Of a stretch of DNA of 64,000 nt, positions 8,288 through 17,770 are shown piece by piece. The number at the start of each line of letters is the position of its first letter. Position 1 is the stretch's first letter. The notes under the pieces were generated by a model that was not told where the DNA came from, made no database searches, and saw only the letters and a list, made by a program, of their open reading frames with translations. The stretch comes from Mycobacterium sp. DL592 (lineage in GTDB: Bacteria > Actinomycetota > Actinomycetes > Mycobacteriales > Mycobacteriaceae), in NCBI RefSeq assembly GCF_011694515.1, contig NZ_CP050192.1:1251063-1315062 (forward strand), read 5' to 3'. A program made the translations under genes and the position numbers.

Positions 8288-9992
8288 AGCCGATGGCGCT
8301 GTAGTTCAGGTCGCCGAGGCCGGCCGGTCCGAAGTTGGCCAGGTTGCTGCGCACCGCGACGTTGCCTGCGGACTGGAACAGCGGCAGGCTGAACACCTCG
8401 CCGAAGATCAGCTTGTCGACATCATTGGCCAGCGCACGGGCCTTGTCCGGGTCGAGTTCGTCGAGCACTTCCTCGACCTTGGCGTCGATCTCGGGGCTGC
8501 TGATCTTGCCGAAGTTACTCTCGGCGCCCGTGGTGTAGATCTGGTTGAGGCAGCACAGTGCGAATGCGTCACCGACCCAGGAGAACTGGGTGATGTCGAA
8601 GTCGCCGACGTTGACGTAGTTGGTGAAGAAGCCGTTGCCGGGTTTGGCGTCGATCTCCAGCTTCACCCCGATCTGGGCCAGGCTGTTCTGCGCGACAAGC
8701 GCGACCTGGCGGGTGGTCTGGGCGTCGTAGAGCACGTCGCGGATCACCAGTTGCTTGCCGTCCTTCTCGCGGAATTGGCCGTTGAGTTTCCAGCCGAGGG
8801 CGTCGAGTTCGGCCTTGGCCTTCGCCGGGTCGTAGGCCACCACGGCGCTGTTGTCCTGGTAGCCCTTCTGCCCGGCGACGAAGATGTGGTTGTTCAGCGG
8901 CACCGGCTTGTCGACCAGGCCGCGCTGGGTCACGTCGGCGATGGCCTGGCGGTCGATGCCCTTGGCGACGGCCAGCCGTAACGCCTTGTCCGACAAGATC
9001 GAACCCGGCGCGCCGTTGAAGGTGAAGTGATACCAGCTCAATCCGGGGGTGCGGCGAACCGAGATCCCCGCAGTACGCCGCGCGATCGTCAGCTCGTCCA
9101 GCGAGCCGAGCCCGGTGGCGTCGATGGTGTTGTTCTGCAGAGCCGGGATGCGCGCCGCATCGTCGAGCACCAGGTAGGTGATCGAATCGAGCAGCGGCGG
9201 GGTGCCCCACCATTTGGGGTTGCGGGTCAACACGATTCGCTGCGCGGTGCGGTCCAGGGTGGAGACCATGAAGGGGCCCGCCGATGGCCCGGGACCGTTG
9301 AGCTGACCCTTGTTGAACACCTCCGGGCTGGCGGTCATCGACTTCGGCAGGAGCATCGTGTTGCCGGCGAACATGCCGCGCCAGTCGGCGTACGGCTTGG
9401 CGAAGGTGATGACCGCCTGCCGGTCGTCGACGCCGCGGGTGACCGAGCCGACCCGGTCACTGCCGTTGGGGGCGGCGATCGCGAACGCCTTGTCCTTGCC
9501 GCTGGTGGCGTTGATCTGGGAGGCGATGTCCTCCCAGGTGATCGCTGTGCCGTCCGACCACGTCGCCTTCGGGTTGATCGTGTAGGTGACCACCTGCGGG
9601 TTGGTCGAGGTGAGTTCGACGCTGGTGAAGTAGTCGGTGTTGACCTTCATCGACCCGTCGGCGGCGATGACGAACGCCCTGGGCAGGGTGGGCTTGAGCA
9701 GGCTGCCGGTGTCGGCTTCGTTGCCGTCGATGTTGAGGGTGTTGAAGTTCGACGGGAACGACGACAGCGCCAGGCGAAGATTGCCGCCGTTGCGCAGGGT
9801 GGCCGGGTCCTGCGGGTTGATGTCGCTGGTGGTGCCCAGCTCGGCGTTGCCGCCTGCCGACGGGACGTCTTGCTTACCGCCCGAGCAGCCGGAGACCACC
9901 AATGTCAGGGCCGTCCCCACCGCGAGCAGGCGCATAATCGCGTTCCGCCGGCCTGTCGAGTGCGATTTTGAGTCTGTTCGCGCGTGAGTCAC
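8277..9992 (-). CDS. oppA: Oligopeptide ABC transporter substrate-binding lipoprotein (OppA-like, family 5)
   Basis: A 571-aa solute-binding protein of SBP family 5. The N-terminus has a basic stretch, a hydrophobic core and a lipobox VSGC with Cys36, so it is a membrane-anchored exported lipoprotein. Family features include YTINPKATWSDGTAITWED and GPGPSAGPFMVS. It starts with GTG at 9992, 11 bp after the stop of the ATPase gene, and is the last gene of an oppB-oppC-oppD-oppA operon as in M. tuberculosis Rv1283c-Rv1280c. It would capture peptides for import across the plasma membrane. An internal ATG at 9935 would still keep the signal peptide. Confidence 0.9.
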   Translation of the reverse strand: MTHARTDSKSHSTGRRNAIMRLLAVGTALTLVVSGCSGGKQDVPSAGGNAELGTTSDINPQDPATLRNGGNLRLALSSFPSNFNTLNIDGNEADTGSLLKPTLPRAFVIAADGSMKVNTDYFTSVELTSTNPQVVTYTINPKATWSDGTAITWEDIASQINATSGKDKAFAIAAPNGSDRVGSVTRGVDDRQAVITFAKPYADWRGMFAGNTMLLPKSMTASPEVFNKGQLNGPGPSAGPFMVSTLDRTAQRIVLTRNPKWWGTPPLLDSITYLVLDDAARIPALQNNTIDATGLGSLDELTIARRTAGISVRRTPGLSWYHFTFNGAPGSILSDKALRLAVAKGIDRQAIADVTQRGLVDKPVPLNNHIFVAGQKGYQDNSAVVAYDPAKAKAELDALGWKLNGQFREKDGKQLVIRDVLYDAQTTRQVALVAQNSLAQIGVKLEIDAKPGNGFFTNYVNVGDFDITQFSWVGDAFALCCLNQIYTTGAESNFGKISSPEIDAKVEEVLDELDPDKARALANDVDKLIFGEVFSLPLFQSAGNVAVRSNLANFGPAGLGDLNYSAIGFTK

Positions 9993-10002
9993 GCAAACGA
10001 TG

Positions 10003-11844
10003 CTAGCGGCGAGTCGGATCCGGTTGCGGGATAGCGGCCAGCAACTTCCTGGTGTACTCGTGCTGAGGGTTGCCGAAGATGTCGTCGGCGTCGCCGTATT
10101 CGACGATCGCGCCGCGGTACATCACCGCCACCCGGTGGGCCAGGTGCTTGACCACCGACAGGTCGTGGGAGACGAACAGATACGACAGGTGGAACTGCCG
10201 TTGCAGATCCAGCAGCAGGTTGATGATGCCGGCCTGGATCGACACGTCGAGCGCCGACACCGGTTCATCCAGGGCCAGAATCTTGGGCTGCAAGGCCAGC
10301 GCGCGGGCGATACCGATGCGCTGCTTCTGCCCGCCGGAGAACTCCTGGGCGTAGCGGCTGGCGTCGGCGCGGCCCAGGCCGACGATCTCCAGCAGTTCGC
10401 CCACCCGGGTGTCGATGCTGCTCTTATTGAAACCGTTGGCCTGCAACGGTTCCGCCAACAGATCGAACACCGGTAGCCGCGGGTCCAGGGAGGCGACGGG
10501 ATCCTGGAACACCACCTGAAGGTCTCGGCGCAGCTCACGACGACGGGCGGTGGTCAGGTCGGCGACGTTGTTGCCGAGCACCTCGATGGTGCCGGCCTGC
10601 GGTGCGTGCAGTTCCAGGATCTCGTGCAGCGTGGTCGATTTCCCCGACCCGGATTCGCCGACGATCCCGACGGTGCGCCCGCGCTGCAGGTCGAAGCTGA
10701 TCCCGTCGACCGCGCGGACCTCGCCGATGGTGCGGCGGAACACCACACCTTTGGTCAGCCGATAGGTCTTGCTCAGATCGCGCACGCTGATCACGATCTC
10801 GGGTTCGGCGTCGTCGTCGACGGCAACGGGCTGGGTCGACACGCCGTAGATATCGGCGGCGCTGCGGCCTTCGACGAGTTCGGTGCGGATGCAGGCCGCC
10901 GAATGCCCGTCGGCGACAGTGGCCAGCGCGGGCTCGGCGGCCCGGCAGTCGTCGACGGCCAGCGGGCAGCGCGGGGCGAAGGGGCACCCAGGTGGCAGGT
11001 GCACCAGCGACGGGGGAGCGCCCGGGATCGGCACCAGCCGTGAACCCTGCGGGGCGTCCAGTCGCGGAACCGAGCCCAAAAGCCCTGCGGTGTAGGGCAT
11101 TCGACGATCGCGGTAGAGATCGTCGACGTCGGCCACCTCGACGGCGCGCCCGGCGTACATCACCAGTGCGCGGTCGGCGAACTCGGCCACCACACCCAGG
11201 TCGTGGGTGATGATCAGCACCCCGGCGCCGGTGACGTCACGCGCGGTCTTGAGCACCTCGAGAATCTGGGCCTGCACGGTGACGTCGAGTGCGGTGGTGG
11301 GCTCGTCGCAGATCAGCAGGTCGGGGTCGTTGGCGATGGCGATCGCGATGACGACGCGCTGGCGTTCCCCGCCGGACAGTTCGTGCGGGAAAGCCCGGGC
11401 CCGCTGGCCAGGCTGGGCGATGCCCACCAGTTCCAGAAGCTCCACGGCCCGCGCCCGGGCCGCCTGCTTGGACACCTGCGGGTTGTGCACCCGGATCGCC
11501 TCGGCGATCTGGTCGCCGACGGTGTAGACCGGGGTCAGTGCCGACATCGGGTCCTGGAACACGGTGCCGATCCGCTTGCCACGGACCTGCGACATGTCGG
11601 CGTCGGGCAGGCCGAGCAGTTCCTGGCCGCCCAGGCGCACCGAACCGGACACCTCGGCGTACTCGGGCAGCAGCCCGATGACGGCCATGGCCGCCGCCGA
11701 CTTGCCCGAACCGGATTCGCCGACCATCGCCACCACCTCGCCGGCGGCCACCTGGTAGCTCAGCCCGCGCACCGCCTTGAGGTCCTCGCCGTCGGTGGGG
11801 AAGCGCACGCTCAGGTCGCTGACGTCCAGCAGCGGCCCGGTCAT
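10003..11844 (-). CDS. oppD: Oligopeptide ABC transporter, fused double ATPase (OppD-OppF type)
   Basis: The 613-aa protein contains two complete ABC ATPase domains fused in one chain. The first has Walker [11 protein letters not shown] and signature LSGGERQR with [11 protein letters not shown]. The second has Walker [11 protein letters not shown] and signature FSGGQKQR with [12 protein letters not shown] peptide-transporter C-terminal motif ([13 protein letters not shown]) lies between the domains. It energises OppB/OppC. ATG 11844 overlaps the oppC stop by 4 bp (ATGA), so translation is coupled. Open frame extends upstream of 11844 but lies within oppC in another frame. Size agrees with Rv1281c (about 612 aa). 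Confidence 0.94.
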   Translation of the reverse strand: MTGPLLDVSDLSVRFPTDGEDLKAVRGLSYQVAAGEVVAMVGESGSGKSAAAMAVIGLLPEYAEVSGSVRLGGQELLGLPDADMSQVRGKRIGTVFQDPMSALTPVYTVGDQIAEAIRVHNPQVSKQAARARAVELLELVGIAQPGQRARAFPHELSGGERQRVVIAIAIANDPDLLICDEPTTALDVTVQAQILEVLKTARDVTGAGVLIITHDLGVVAEFADRALVMYAGRAVEVADVDDLYRDRRMPYTAGLLGSVPRLDAPQGSRLVPIPGAPPSLVHLPPGCPFAPRCPLAVDDCRAAEPALATVADGHSAACIRTELVEGRSAADIYGVSTQPVAVDDDAEPEIVISVRDLSKTYRLTKGVVFRRTIGEVRAVDGISFDLQRGRTVGIVGESGSGKSTTLHEILELHAPQAGTIEVLGNNVADLTTARRRELRRDLQVVFQDPVASLDPRLPVFDLLAEPLQANGFNKSSIDTRVGELLEIVGLGRADASRYAQEFSGGQKQRIGIARALALQPKILALDEPVSALDVSIQAGIINLLLDLQRQFHLSYLFVSHDLSVVKHLAHRVAVMYRGAIVEYGDADDIFGNPQHEYTRKLLAAIPQPDPTRR

Positions 11845-12758
11845 GTCCGCTTCTTCTTCCGGTGCCGCAGGTTCGCACTGCCCGGGTCCAGCGCGTCGCG
11901 CAGGCCGTCGCCGGTCAGGTTGGCGCACACCAGGATCAGCACCAGCACGCCGGCGGGGAACAGGAACACCCACGGGAACGTCGTGGCAGACTTGGTGCCG
12001 TCGGCGATCAGGGTGCCCAGCGAGACATCCGGTGGCTGGACACCGAAACCCAGGAAGCTCAAACCGGTTTCGGCCAGGATGGCCACCCCGACGTTCAGGG
12101 CGGTGTCGATGATCAGGATCGAGGCCACGTTGGGCACGATGTGGCGGGTGATGATCCGCCAGCTCGGAACGCCCATATACCGCGCGGCCTGGACGAATTC
12201 GCGCTCCCGCAGGCTCATCGTCAGACCGCGCACCATCCGTGAGCTCACCATCCAGCTGAATCCGGCGAGCAGCACGATCAACAGCGCGACATTGGCGGAG
12301 TTCTTGGTGCGCGGGGTGATGATCGCGATGAGGATGAAACTGGGCACCACCAGCAGCAGGTCGACGAACCACATCAGGGCCCGGTCGCGCCAGCCGCCGA
12401 AGTAGCCGGCGACCGAGCCCACCGTCGCAGCGATCGCCGTGGAGATCACCGCCACGCACAGGCCGATCAGCATCGACTTCTGCATACCGCGCAGGATCTG
12501 GGCGAACAGGTCCTGGCCGAGGGCGTTGGTGCCGAACCAGTGCTCGGGGCTCGGCGGTGACTGCAGGGCGTAGAAGTCCAGATCGGTGTAGGACCACGCC
12601 AGCAGCGGCGGCAGCGCGTAGCAGCCGACGAACAGCAGCGCCAGCACCACCAGGGATCCCATGGCCAGCCGGTTGCGCGCGAAGCGGCGCAAGACCAGAG
12701 TGCGCCGCGAGGCGAACTCCTCGGGCTTGACGCCGGTTTGCGCGGTGGTGTCGGTCAT
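11841..12758 (-). CDS. oppC: Oligopeptide ABC transporter permease (OppC-like)
   Basis: A 305-aa BPD-type inner-membrane permease with an N-terminal OppC_N segment, several hydrophobic helices and the EAA-type loop [20 protein letters not shown] that contacts the ATPase. ATG 12758 overlaps the oppB stop by 4 bp. Together with OppB it forms the peptide channel. The C-terminus is very basic (RHRKKKRT). Confidence 0.93.
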   Translation of the reverse strand: MTDTTAQTGVKPEEFASRRTLVLRRFARNRLAMGSLVVLALLFVGCYALPPLLAWSYTDLDFYALQSPPSPEHWFGTNALGQDLFAQILRGMQKSMLIGLCVAVISTAIAATVGSVAGYFGGWRDRALMWFVDLLLVVPSFILIAIITPRTKNSANVALLIVLLAGFSWMVSSRMVRGLTMSLREREFVQAARYMGVPSWRIITRHIVPNVASILIIDTALNVGVAILAETGLSFLGFGVQPPDVSLGTLIADGTKSATTFPWVFLFPAGVLVLILVCANLTGDGLRDALDPGSANLRHRKKKRT

Positions 12759-13732
12759 GTCACCCGCACCCTCGGGTCGAGGATCGCATAGAAGACGTCG
12801 GAGAGCAGTCCCGCCAACAGCACCACCGCGCCGGAGAATACGGTGATCGCCGCGACGATGTTGGTGTCCTGGGTGGCGATGCCCTGCACCACCCACTCAC
12901 CCATGCCGTGCCAGCCGAAGATCTTCTCCACGAACACCGCACCGGTGACCAACCCCGCGACACCGTAGGCGAACAGCGTCGCCATCGGGATCAAGGCGGT
13001 GCGCAGACCGTGCTTGAACAACGCCTGCCGACGGGTGAGGCCCTTGGCCCGCGCCGTGCGGATGAAGTCCTGACCCAGCACGTCAAGCATCGCATTGCGT
13101 TGGTAGCGGCTGTATCCGGCGATCGCGGCCAGCGCCAGCGTGGTGGTGGGCAGGATCAGGTGCTGCAGCCGGTCGACCAACTGATTCCAGGGACCGCCGA
13201 CGGCATCCGGTGAGGTCTCCCCGGTGTAGGAGAAAAGCTGAACGCCCAGAACGGAATTCACGTTCAGCGCCGCCAGGATAAGCAGGTTGGCGATCACGAA
13301 CGTCGGCGTGCTGATCACCAGCAGCGACAGGAAGGTGATGACGCGGTCCGATAATCGGTACTGGCGGATCGCACCCCACGCCCCGACCACCACTCCGATC
13401 ACCGTGCCCAGTACCGAGCCGATCACCAGCAACCGCAGGCTCACCCCGATGCGCCGCCACAACTCGTCGGACACCGGCTGACCGTTGACCGTGGTGCCGA
13501 AGTCGCCCTGCACCGCCCCGGCGACCCAGTGGGCGTAGCGCAGCGGAATCGGCTTGTCGAGGTCCAGCTCGGCGGCCTTGGCGTCGATGACCGCCTGCGG
13601 CGGGCGCGGATTGCGCTGCAACAGGCTGTTGAGCGGCGCGAACGTCAGCGAGGTCAGGGTGAACGTCAGGAACGAGGCCAGTGCCAGCAACACCAGATAG
13701 TTGAGCAGGCGGCGCGCCAGGAATCGCGTCAT
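12755..13732 (-). CDS. oppB: Oligopeptide ABC transporter permease (OppB-like)
   Basis: A 325-aa permease starting [20 protein letters not shown], the typical OppB first helix. It has the periplasmic [12 protein letters not shown] segment and the EAA loop [20 protein letters not shown]. It is the first gene of the opp operon and equals the length I recall for Rv1283c. The start at ATG 13732 is chosen because the family N-terminus begins there; 43 further codons upstream are open but unlike the family. The promoter should lie in 13733-13909. Confidence 0.93.
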   Translation of the reverse strand: MTRFLARRLLNYLVLLALASFLTFTLTSLTFAPLNSLLQRNPRPPQAVIDAKAAELDLDKPIPLRYAHWVAGAVQGDFGTTVNGQPVSDELWRRIGVSLRLLVIGSVLGTVIGVVVGAWGAIRQYRLSDRVITFLSLLVISTPTFVIANLLILAALNVNSVLGVQLFSYTGETSPDAVGGPWNQLVDRLQHLILPTTTLALAAIAGYSRYQRNAMLDVLGQDFIRTARAKGLTRRQALFKHGLRTALIPMATLFAYGVAGLVTGAVFVEKIFGWHGMGEWVVQGIATQDTNIVAAITVFSGAVVLLAGLLSDVFYAILDPRVRVT

Positions 13733-13909
13733 CGGACGCCGTCCGCCGCAGGGTGCATGCAGCACAGGGTAGGAGATGGTGGGTCGGAAATGCCGGAAGG
13801 GTGGTCTAGCCACGGACTGCGATCGGTCTCGGAGCGCTTCGCCCGATTCCGCCGCGGACATATTGCGCCGGTTCCGTACCGTTCCACTGCGCTGAATCTC
13901 GTTGATTGC

Positions 13910-14353
13910 CTAGGACTCTGTGATGGAGTTGAGCAGGGCGCAGGCCCGGGCGATCGTGGCGCGGTCTGCCGGGGCCAGCTCATCGAGGTGGCTCTCCAGC
14001 CACGCATTGCGCTGGTTTCGGGTTGCGACCGCAAGCTCGGTGCCCTCGGCGGTGACGCGGAGCAGGATCTTTCGGCCGTCATCGGGGTCGGGGGTGCGGA
14101 TCGCGTAACCGGCCGAGGTCAGCCTGTTCACGATCTGACTCATGGATGCGGGCGCCACCCGGTCGTGAGTGCTGAGTTGGGTCAGTGTCTGAGGTCCGTA
14201 CTTGTACAGACGGACAAGCACTTCCAGGGCGGCGTCCCCGAGACCTCCTTCCGGCCGTTCGGTGCGGAAGCGTCGGTACAGCCGCGCCACCGTCGATCGC
14301 ACCTGAGCGCCGAGAGTCGGCTCATCTGCATCGTCCGGCGGTTGCGCACTCAT
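13910..14353 (-). CDS. MarR-family transcriptional regulator
   Basis: A 147-aa winged-helix regulator. The recognition region RVAPASMSQIVNRLTSAGYAIR is followed by the wing DPDDGRKILLRVT, the MarR hallmark DxRxxxxxLT. It is divergent from the LLM oxidoreductase gene at 14597. Two copies of a 12-bp element sit 5 and 29 bp upstream of its start codon, so autoregulation and control of the neighbour are likely. Confidence 0.88.
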   Translation of the reverse strand: MSAQPPDDADEPTLGAQVRSTVARLYRRFRTERPEGGLGDAALEVLVRLYKYGPQTLTQLSTHDRVAPASMSQIVNRLTSAGYAIRTPDPDDGRKILLRVTAEGTELAVATRNQRNAWLESHLDELAPADRATIARACALLNSITES

Positions 14354-14357
14354 ATTG

Positions 14358-14398
14358 TTTAGGGTACCTTAAGACTATATCTTTAGGGTACCTAAAAG
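14358..14398. promoter_or_regulatory. Duplicated partly palindromic element, likely MarR operator
   Basis: TTTAGGGTACCT occurs at 14358-14369 and again at 14382-14393. Each copy is centred on GGTACC and flanked by TTTA/TAAA-like arms, giving near-palindromic half-site pairs 24 bp apart. They lie between the divergent marR and LLM genes in a short AT-rich stretch. Binding by the adjacent MarR protein is inference. Confidence 0.6.
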
Positions 14399-14596
14399 AA
14401 CTGGTGCGGAGGTGGGCGGACATGGCCGATGTCCGCCGACCCGCGGTAGAGCGGGGCACTCATGCCGATTGCCGATGATCTGCACATCCCGGTCGGCTGG
14501 TCCGCGGCATTGGTCAGTGCGCTTTGCCTGGCCAGCGAAAGCCGTTGTTGCCGAGTCAATCCCATCGCACGGCATTTCGAACACGAAAGGAACATC

Positions 14597-15472
14597 ATGC
14601 AATTAGGAATCCACTTCATCGACTTCCTGCCCGGAGCACCCGAGAAGCTCGGGCCGACGTTGGCCGCCGCGGCAAGGACCGCCGACCAGATGGGTGCGGC
14701 GATGTTCACCATGGCCGACCACTTCTTCCAGATGGAGGGCATCGGGCAGGCACGAGATCCATTCCTGGAGGGCTACACGTCGCTCGGCTTCCTGGCCGGG
14801 CAGACCGAACAGATCGACCTGGGCCTTCTGGTGACCGGCGTGACCTATCGCCACCCCGGAATCCTCGCCAAGACCGTCACCACACTGGACGTCCTGTCGC
14901 AGGGAAGGGCGATGCTCGGCCTCGGCGCAGCCTGGTATGAGCGCGAGCATCTGGCCATGGGCGTCCCGTACCCGCCGGTGGCCCAGCGTTTCGAGATGCT
15001 CGAAGAAACACTGCAGATCTGTGAACAGATGTGGAGCGACGACGAGGGCCCTTATGAGGGCCGGCACTACCGGCTCGCCGAGACTATCTGCCAACCGCCA
15101 CCTATCCGGCGCCCCCCGATTCTGATCGGCGGCGACGGCGAGAGGAAAACCCTGAGGCTGGTCGCCGAGCACGGTGACATCTGGAACAGCTTGACGCCGA
15201 CCCCGGCGGATTTCGCGCAGAAATACGCTGTGCTGCAGAAGCATTGCGAGACCGTCGGCCGGGACCCCGCTGAGATCAGCACCACCGTGAGTATCGGTGC
15301 GCAGTTCGACCCATTCGCCGACACCGGGGCATTCCTGCGTGAGTTGGCGAAGTTCGCCGCCGCGGGGGCGGGGCTGGCCAATATGGGCCCGCTGCCGGGC
15401 AATCCGGACCCGGTGGGATTCATCGCCCGACTCGGCGAGGAGATTGTCCCCAAGTTGGCGTCGATCGGCTGA
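14597..15472 (+). CDS. LLM-class F420-dependent oxidoreductase
   Basis: A 291-aa luciferase-like TIM-barrel oxidoreductase. Family features are the opening MQLGIHFIDF, a TMADHFFQ segment, GLLVTGVTYRHPGILAKTV, LGLGAAWYEREH and RPPILIGGDGERKTLRLVAEHGD. Mycobacterial members of this group usually use F420. The ATG at 14597 is preceded by GAAAGG. The gene diverges from the marR gene and is probably controlled by it. Substrate unknown. Confidence 0.85.
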   Translation: MQLGIHFIDFLPGAPEKLGPTLAAAARTADQMGAAMFTMADHFFQMEGIGQARDPFLEGYTSLGFLAGQTEQIDLGLLVTGVTYRHPGILAKTVTTLDVLSQGRAMLGLGAAWYEREHLAMGVPYPPVAQRFEMLEETLQICEQMWSDDEGPYEGRHYRLAETICQPPPIRRPPILIGGDGERKTLRLVAEHGDIWNSLTPTPADFAQKYAVLQKHCETVGRDPAEISTTVSIGAQFDPFADTGAFLRELAKFAAAGAGLANMGPLPGNPDPVGFIARLGEEIVPKLASIG

Positions 15473-15629
15473 CAGGGCGTCGAGTTGACAGGTCCCTGGC
15501 CTGCCGCTCAGCCCATGACTGGGTATCGCGAGGTTTCGGCTGCACAGCTCCCGGTTAACCAATTGCCAGCCGACTGGCCGGGAAGCCGGTCTGTGGAACT
15601 ACCGACCAAGACCGATTGGAAGTGTCGAT

Positions 15630-15872
15630 ATGCCCAACATCAAAACGCTGTCCGCCGTGGTCGGCGGCGGTGCGATCGTGGCCATGGGGGCGCTGGCCAT
15701 GGCGGTAACCGAGCCCGGCGGCACCATCGTGTCCGACCCCGGAACGTTCACCTCGCCGGTCACCTCCGAGATGACCACCGGGGAAACCACCAAGTCCACG
15801 GCGGTCGAGCCGACGGTGACCGCACCGTCGGCGTCGCCTCCGGTCACCGCGACGACCCCGGCAGCGCCGTAA
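15630..15872 (+). CDS. Small exported or membrane-anchored protein, unknown function
   Basis: Eighty residues. The N-terminus MPNIKTLSAVVGGGAIVAMG with ALAMAV following is a signal peptide or single membrane helix. The rest is a low-complexity Thr/Ser/Pro/Val tail (TEMTTGETTKSTAVEP-like) with no Cys. I recall similar short mycobacterial proteins that start MPNIKTLSAVVG, but no function is known to me. It is convergent with the monooxygenase operon; only 4 bp separate the two stops. Confidence 0.65.
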   Translation: MPNIKTLSAVVGGGAIVAMGALAMAVTEPGGTIVSDPGTFTSPVTSEMTTGETTKSTAVEPTVTAPSASPPVTATTPAAP

Positions 15873-15876
15873 CGCC

Positions 15877-16884
15877 TCAGCCGCTCCAGGATTCGGTGAA
15901 CGCAGCAATCGACGTGCTCACCCGGTTGCGCACCGAATCGGCGTCCAGCGGCGACGGGGCATCGGCGAATGTCGCTGCCAGCCCGTCGACCGCCCGCTGG
16001 GCCAGCGGGCGCCACGCCTGCGCCCAGCCCTCGATCACGTCACGGTTGGCGGGGTTCTGCGCCAGCGCATAGCGGGCCAGCGCGGCACTCCAGGCCTGAT
16101 TGCGGGTGGTGTCCACCCGGGACTCCTGCAGCAGTGCCGCCGTCAACCCGTCCCCGTTGGCGCTGGCCAGGTCGACGAACGCCTCCTTGAGCAGGGCGTC
16201 CAGCGTCGGCTTGACCACCAGGTTCAGCGCGGTGAACGCCTCACCCCAGTCGTAAGCCAGCAGCAGCCGCTCCAGCACCTCGCGGGCCGGCTGCCAGGCC
16301 TCGTCGAGCTCCCAGATGCGCCGGGTGGCTTCGGTGTTGGCCAGCTGGGTGCCGTGGCTCAGAGACAGGGACTTGGCCCGGTAGGCAATCCACTGCAGCG
16401 CCCGCAACTCGTCGGCGGCGCCGAAGAACGCCGCGTTGGTGATGTAGGCGCTCGGTCCGAGCTGGCCCACGTATAGCGAGGTGATCTGCAGGACGTGCAG
16501 GGCGAAACGGGCCGGCAGGTAAACCCGTTCAAGCACCGCCACCCACGCCGGGTCGAGCTTGGCGTCGTGGTCGAGGGCCTCGTAGTGGTCGACCACACCC
16601 TCGGCGTACACCTCCCGGTCGTGCTGCAGGGCGATGTAGCGGCGGTAGTTCAGCGCGGCAGGGTCGCGGAAACCCTCCCAGTCAGGTGCCTGCAGCGGGG
16701 AACCCTCGCGGTGTTTGAGGTACCACTGGTTGATCTCGCTGCCCGGGTCGAGATCGAACGGCGCCGGGGTGCGGTTGAAGTGGTAGTGGAAGTTGCCGGT
16801 GACGGCCTCGTACTCGGTGGGCTTGCGGCGGGTGTCCCCGACGACGCTCCAGGTCTTGAGCCGGCGGGGTGCGGCGGAAGTCAT
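15877..16884 (-). CDS. Toluene-4-monooxygenase-type diiron monooxygenase, hydroxylase beta subunit (TmoE-like)
   Basis: A 335-aa ferritin-like protein with the beta-subunit pattern: LKTWSVVGDTRRKPTEYE at the N-terminus, YLKHREGSPLQAPDWEGFRDP, and DPAWVAVLERVYLPARFALHVLQ. It lacks iron-ligand ExxH pairs, as expected for the beta subunit that scaffolds the hydroxylase. ATG 16884 lies 2 bp after the effector gene stop. It is the last gene of an A-B-C-D-E operon. In toluene, alkene and isoprene monooxygenases the next gene encodes the NADH reductase (F), which is absent here. Confidence 0.9.
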   Translation of the reverse strand: MTSAAPRRLKTWSVVGDTRRKPTEYEAVTGNFHYHFNRTPAPFDLDPGSEINQWYLKHREGSPLQAPDWEGFRDPAALNYRRYIALQHDREVYAEGVVDHYEALDHDAKLDPAWVAVLERVYLPARFALHVLQITSLYVGQLGPSAYITNAAFFGAADELRALQWIAYRAKSLSLSHGTQLANTEATRRIWELDEAWQPAREVLERLLLAYDWGEAFTALNLVVKPTLDALLKEAFVDLASANGDGLTAALLQESRVDTTRNQAWSAALARYALAQNPANRDVIEGWAQAWRPLAQRAVDGLAATFADAPSPLDADSVRNRVSTSIAAFTESWSG

Positions 16885-16886
16885 TG

Positions 16887-17192
16887 CTAGTCCTCTCGTT
16901 CCAGAAACCAGTGCAGTTCGTCGTCGCCGACGTAGCGCATCCGGCCGGCGAACCCGGCGATGGCCGGCTCCAGGGAGGCCAGCGGAAGAGCTTGTCCGGC
17001 AGCCTGTTCCAGGCTGGCCCGGGTGACGCGCAGGAACCACGGGGCGTGGATCCGGACGTAGCCGGCGTGGTCGTCGACGGTGATCTCGGCGTCCGGGTTG
17101 TCGACGGCGATCGCCTCGGTCAGGGCGTCGACGATGTCGGGGTCGAAGCCGCGCACGATCGGGCCGACGAGCTTGACCTCGGTGCTTGTCAT
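16887..17192 (-). CDS. Diiron monooxygenase effector/coupling protein (TmoD-like)
   Basis: A 101-aa MmoB/DmpM-family effector. These small cofactor-less proteins bind the hydroxylase and couple O2 activation to substrate oxidation. The segment VDNPDAEITVDDHAGYVRI matches the family. Its ATG overlaps the Rieske gene stop by 4 bp (ATGA), so production should be coupled. Confidence 0.88.
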   Translation of the reverse strand: MTSTEVKLVGPIVRGFDPDIVDALTEAIAVDNPDAEITVDDHAGYVRIHAPWFLRVTRASLEQAAGQALPLASLEPAIAGFAGRMRYVGDDELHWFLERED

Positions 17193-17521
17193 GTGTTGTC
17201 TCCATTCAGAAGTACCGCGATCTGGTCGCCGTCGCGGCGCACCGGATAGCTGCGTAGCCGGCAGCCGGGCGGGTTCACGCCGTCGCCGGTGGTTAGGTCG
17301 AACTCCCAGCTGTGCGCCGAGCAGGTCAGGACGTCGTCGACGACCTCGCCGTCACCGAGTGGGAAGCCGGCGTGTGGGCAGGTGCCCTCGTAGGCGCGGA
17401 TCTCGCCGGTGCGTAAGTGCGCCAACAGGATCGGTTGATCGCCGGCGTAGAACTCGCCGACCTCGCCTTCCCACAGGTCGTCGACGGTGGCCACCGGCGT
17501 CCAGGCCAGCGTCTCACCCAT
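17189..17521 (-). CDS. Rieske [2Fe-2S] ferredoxin of the diiron monooxygenase (TmoC-like)
   Basis: A 110-aa Rieske protein with both cluster-binding boxes: Cys48-Pro-His50 (CPHAGFPLGDG) and Cys67-Ser-Ala-His70 (CSAHSWEFD). It carries electrons from a reductase to the hydroxylase; a Rieske component is the mark of the T4MO/alkene/isoprene monooxygenase group. ATG 17521 overlaps the preceding gene by 8 bp. Confidence 0.93.
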   Translation of the reverse strand: MGETLAWTPVATVDDLWEGEVGEFYAGDQPILLAHLRTGEIRAYEGTCPHAGFPLGDGEVVDDVLTCSAHSWEFDLTTGDGVNPPGCRLRSYPVRRDGDQIAVLLNGDNT

Positions 17522-17759
17522 AGAAGGCCTCGACGTGGTCGAGCGGCGCTACTCCGGCAGCGCCGATCGCCAGTGCGGGGTCCAGCACGGAACCGTTGTG
17601 CCGCAACCGGATCGGGGCGTCCCTGCGGGCTACTCGGCGGCCGACGACGTGGTGGGCGATCTGCTGGCTCACCGATTCCACGGAGTCGCCGTCGTCCACC
17701 GGGATGAGCAGTTCCAGGATGTCGCCCTCGAACAGGGCGGTCAGGGGCAGAAGTGCCAT
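17514..17759 (-). CDS. Diiron monooxygenase hydroxylase gamma subunit (TmoB-like)
   Basis: An 81-aa ubiquitin-fold subunit starting MALLPLTALFEGDILELLIPVDD, typical of TmoB. It ends LDHVEAFYG. The start at ATG 17759 is 11 bp after the alpha-subunit stop; an in-frame start ten codons earlier would overlap that gene and lacks support. Confidence 0.87.
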   Translation of the reverse strand: MALLPLTALFEGDILELLIPVDDGDSVESVSQQIAHHVVGRRVARRDAPIRLRHNGSVLDPALAIGAAGVAPLDHVEAFYG

Positions 17760-17770
17760 GTCGATTCCTC

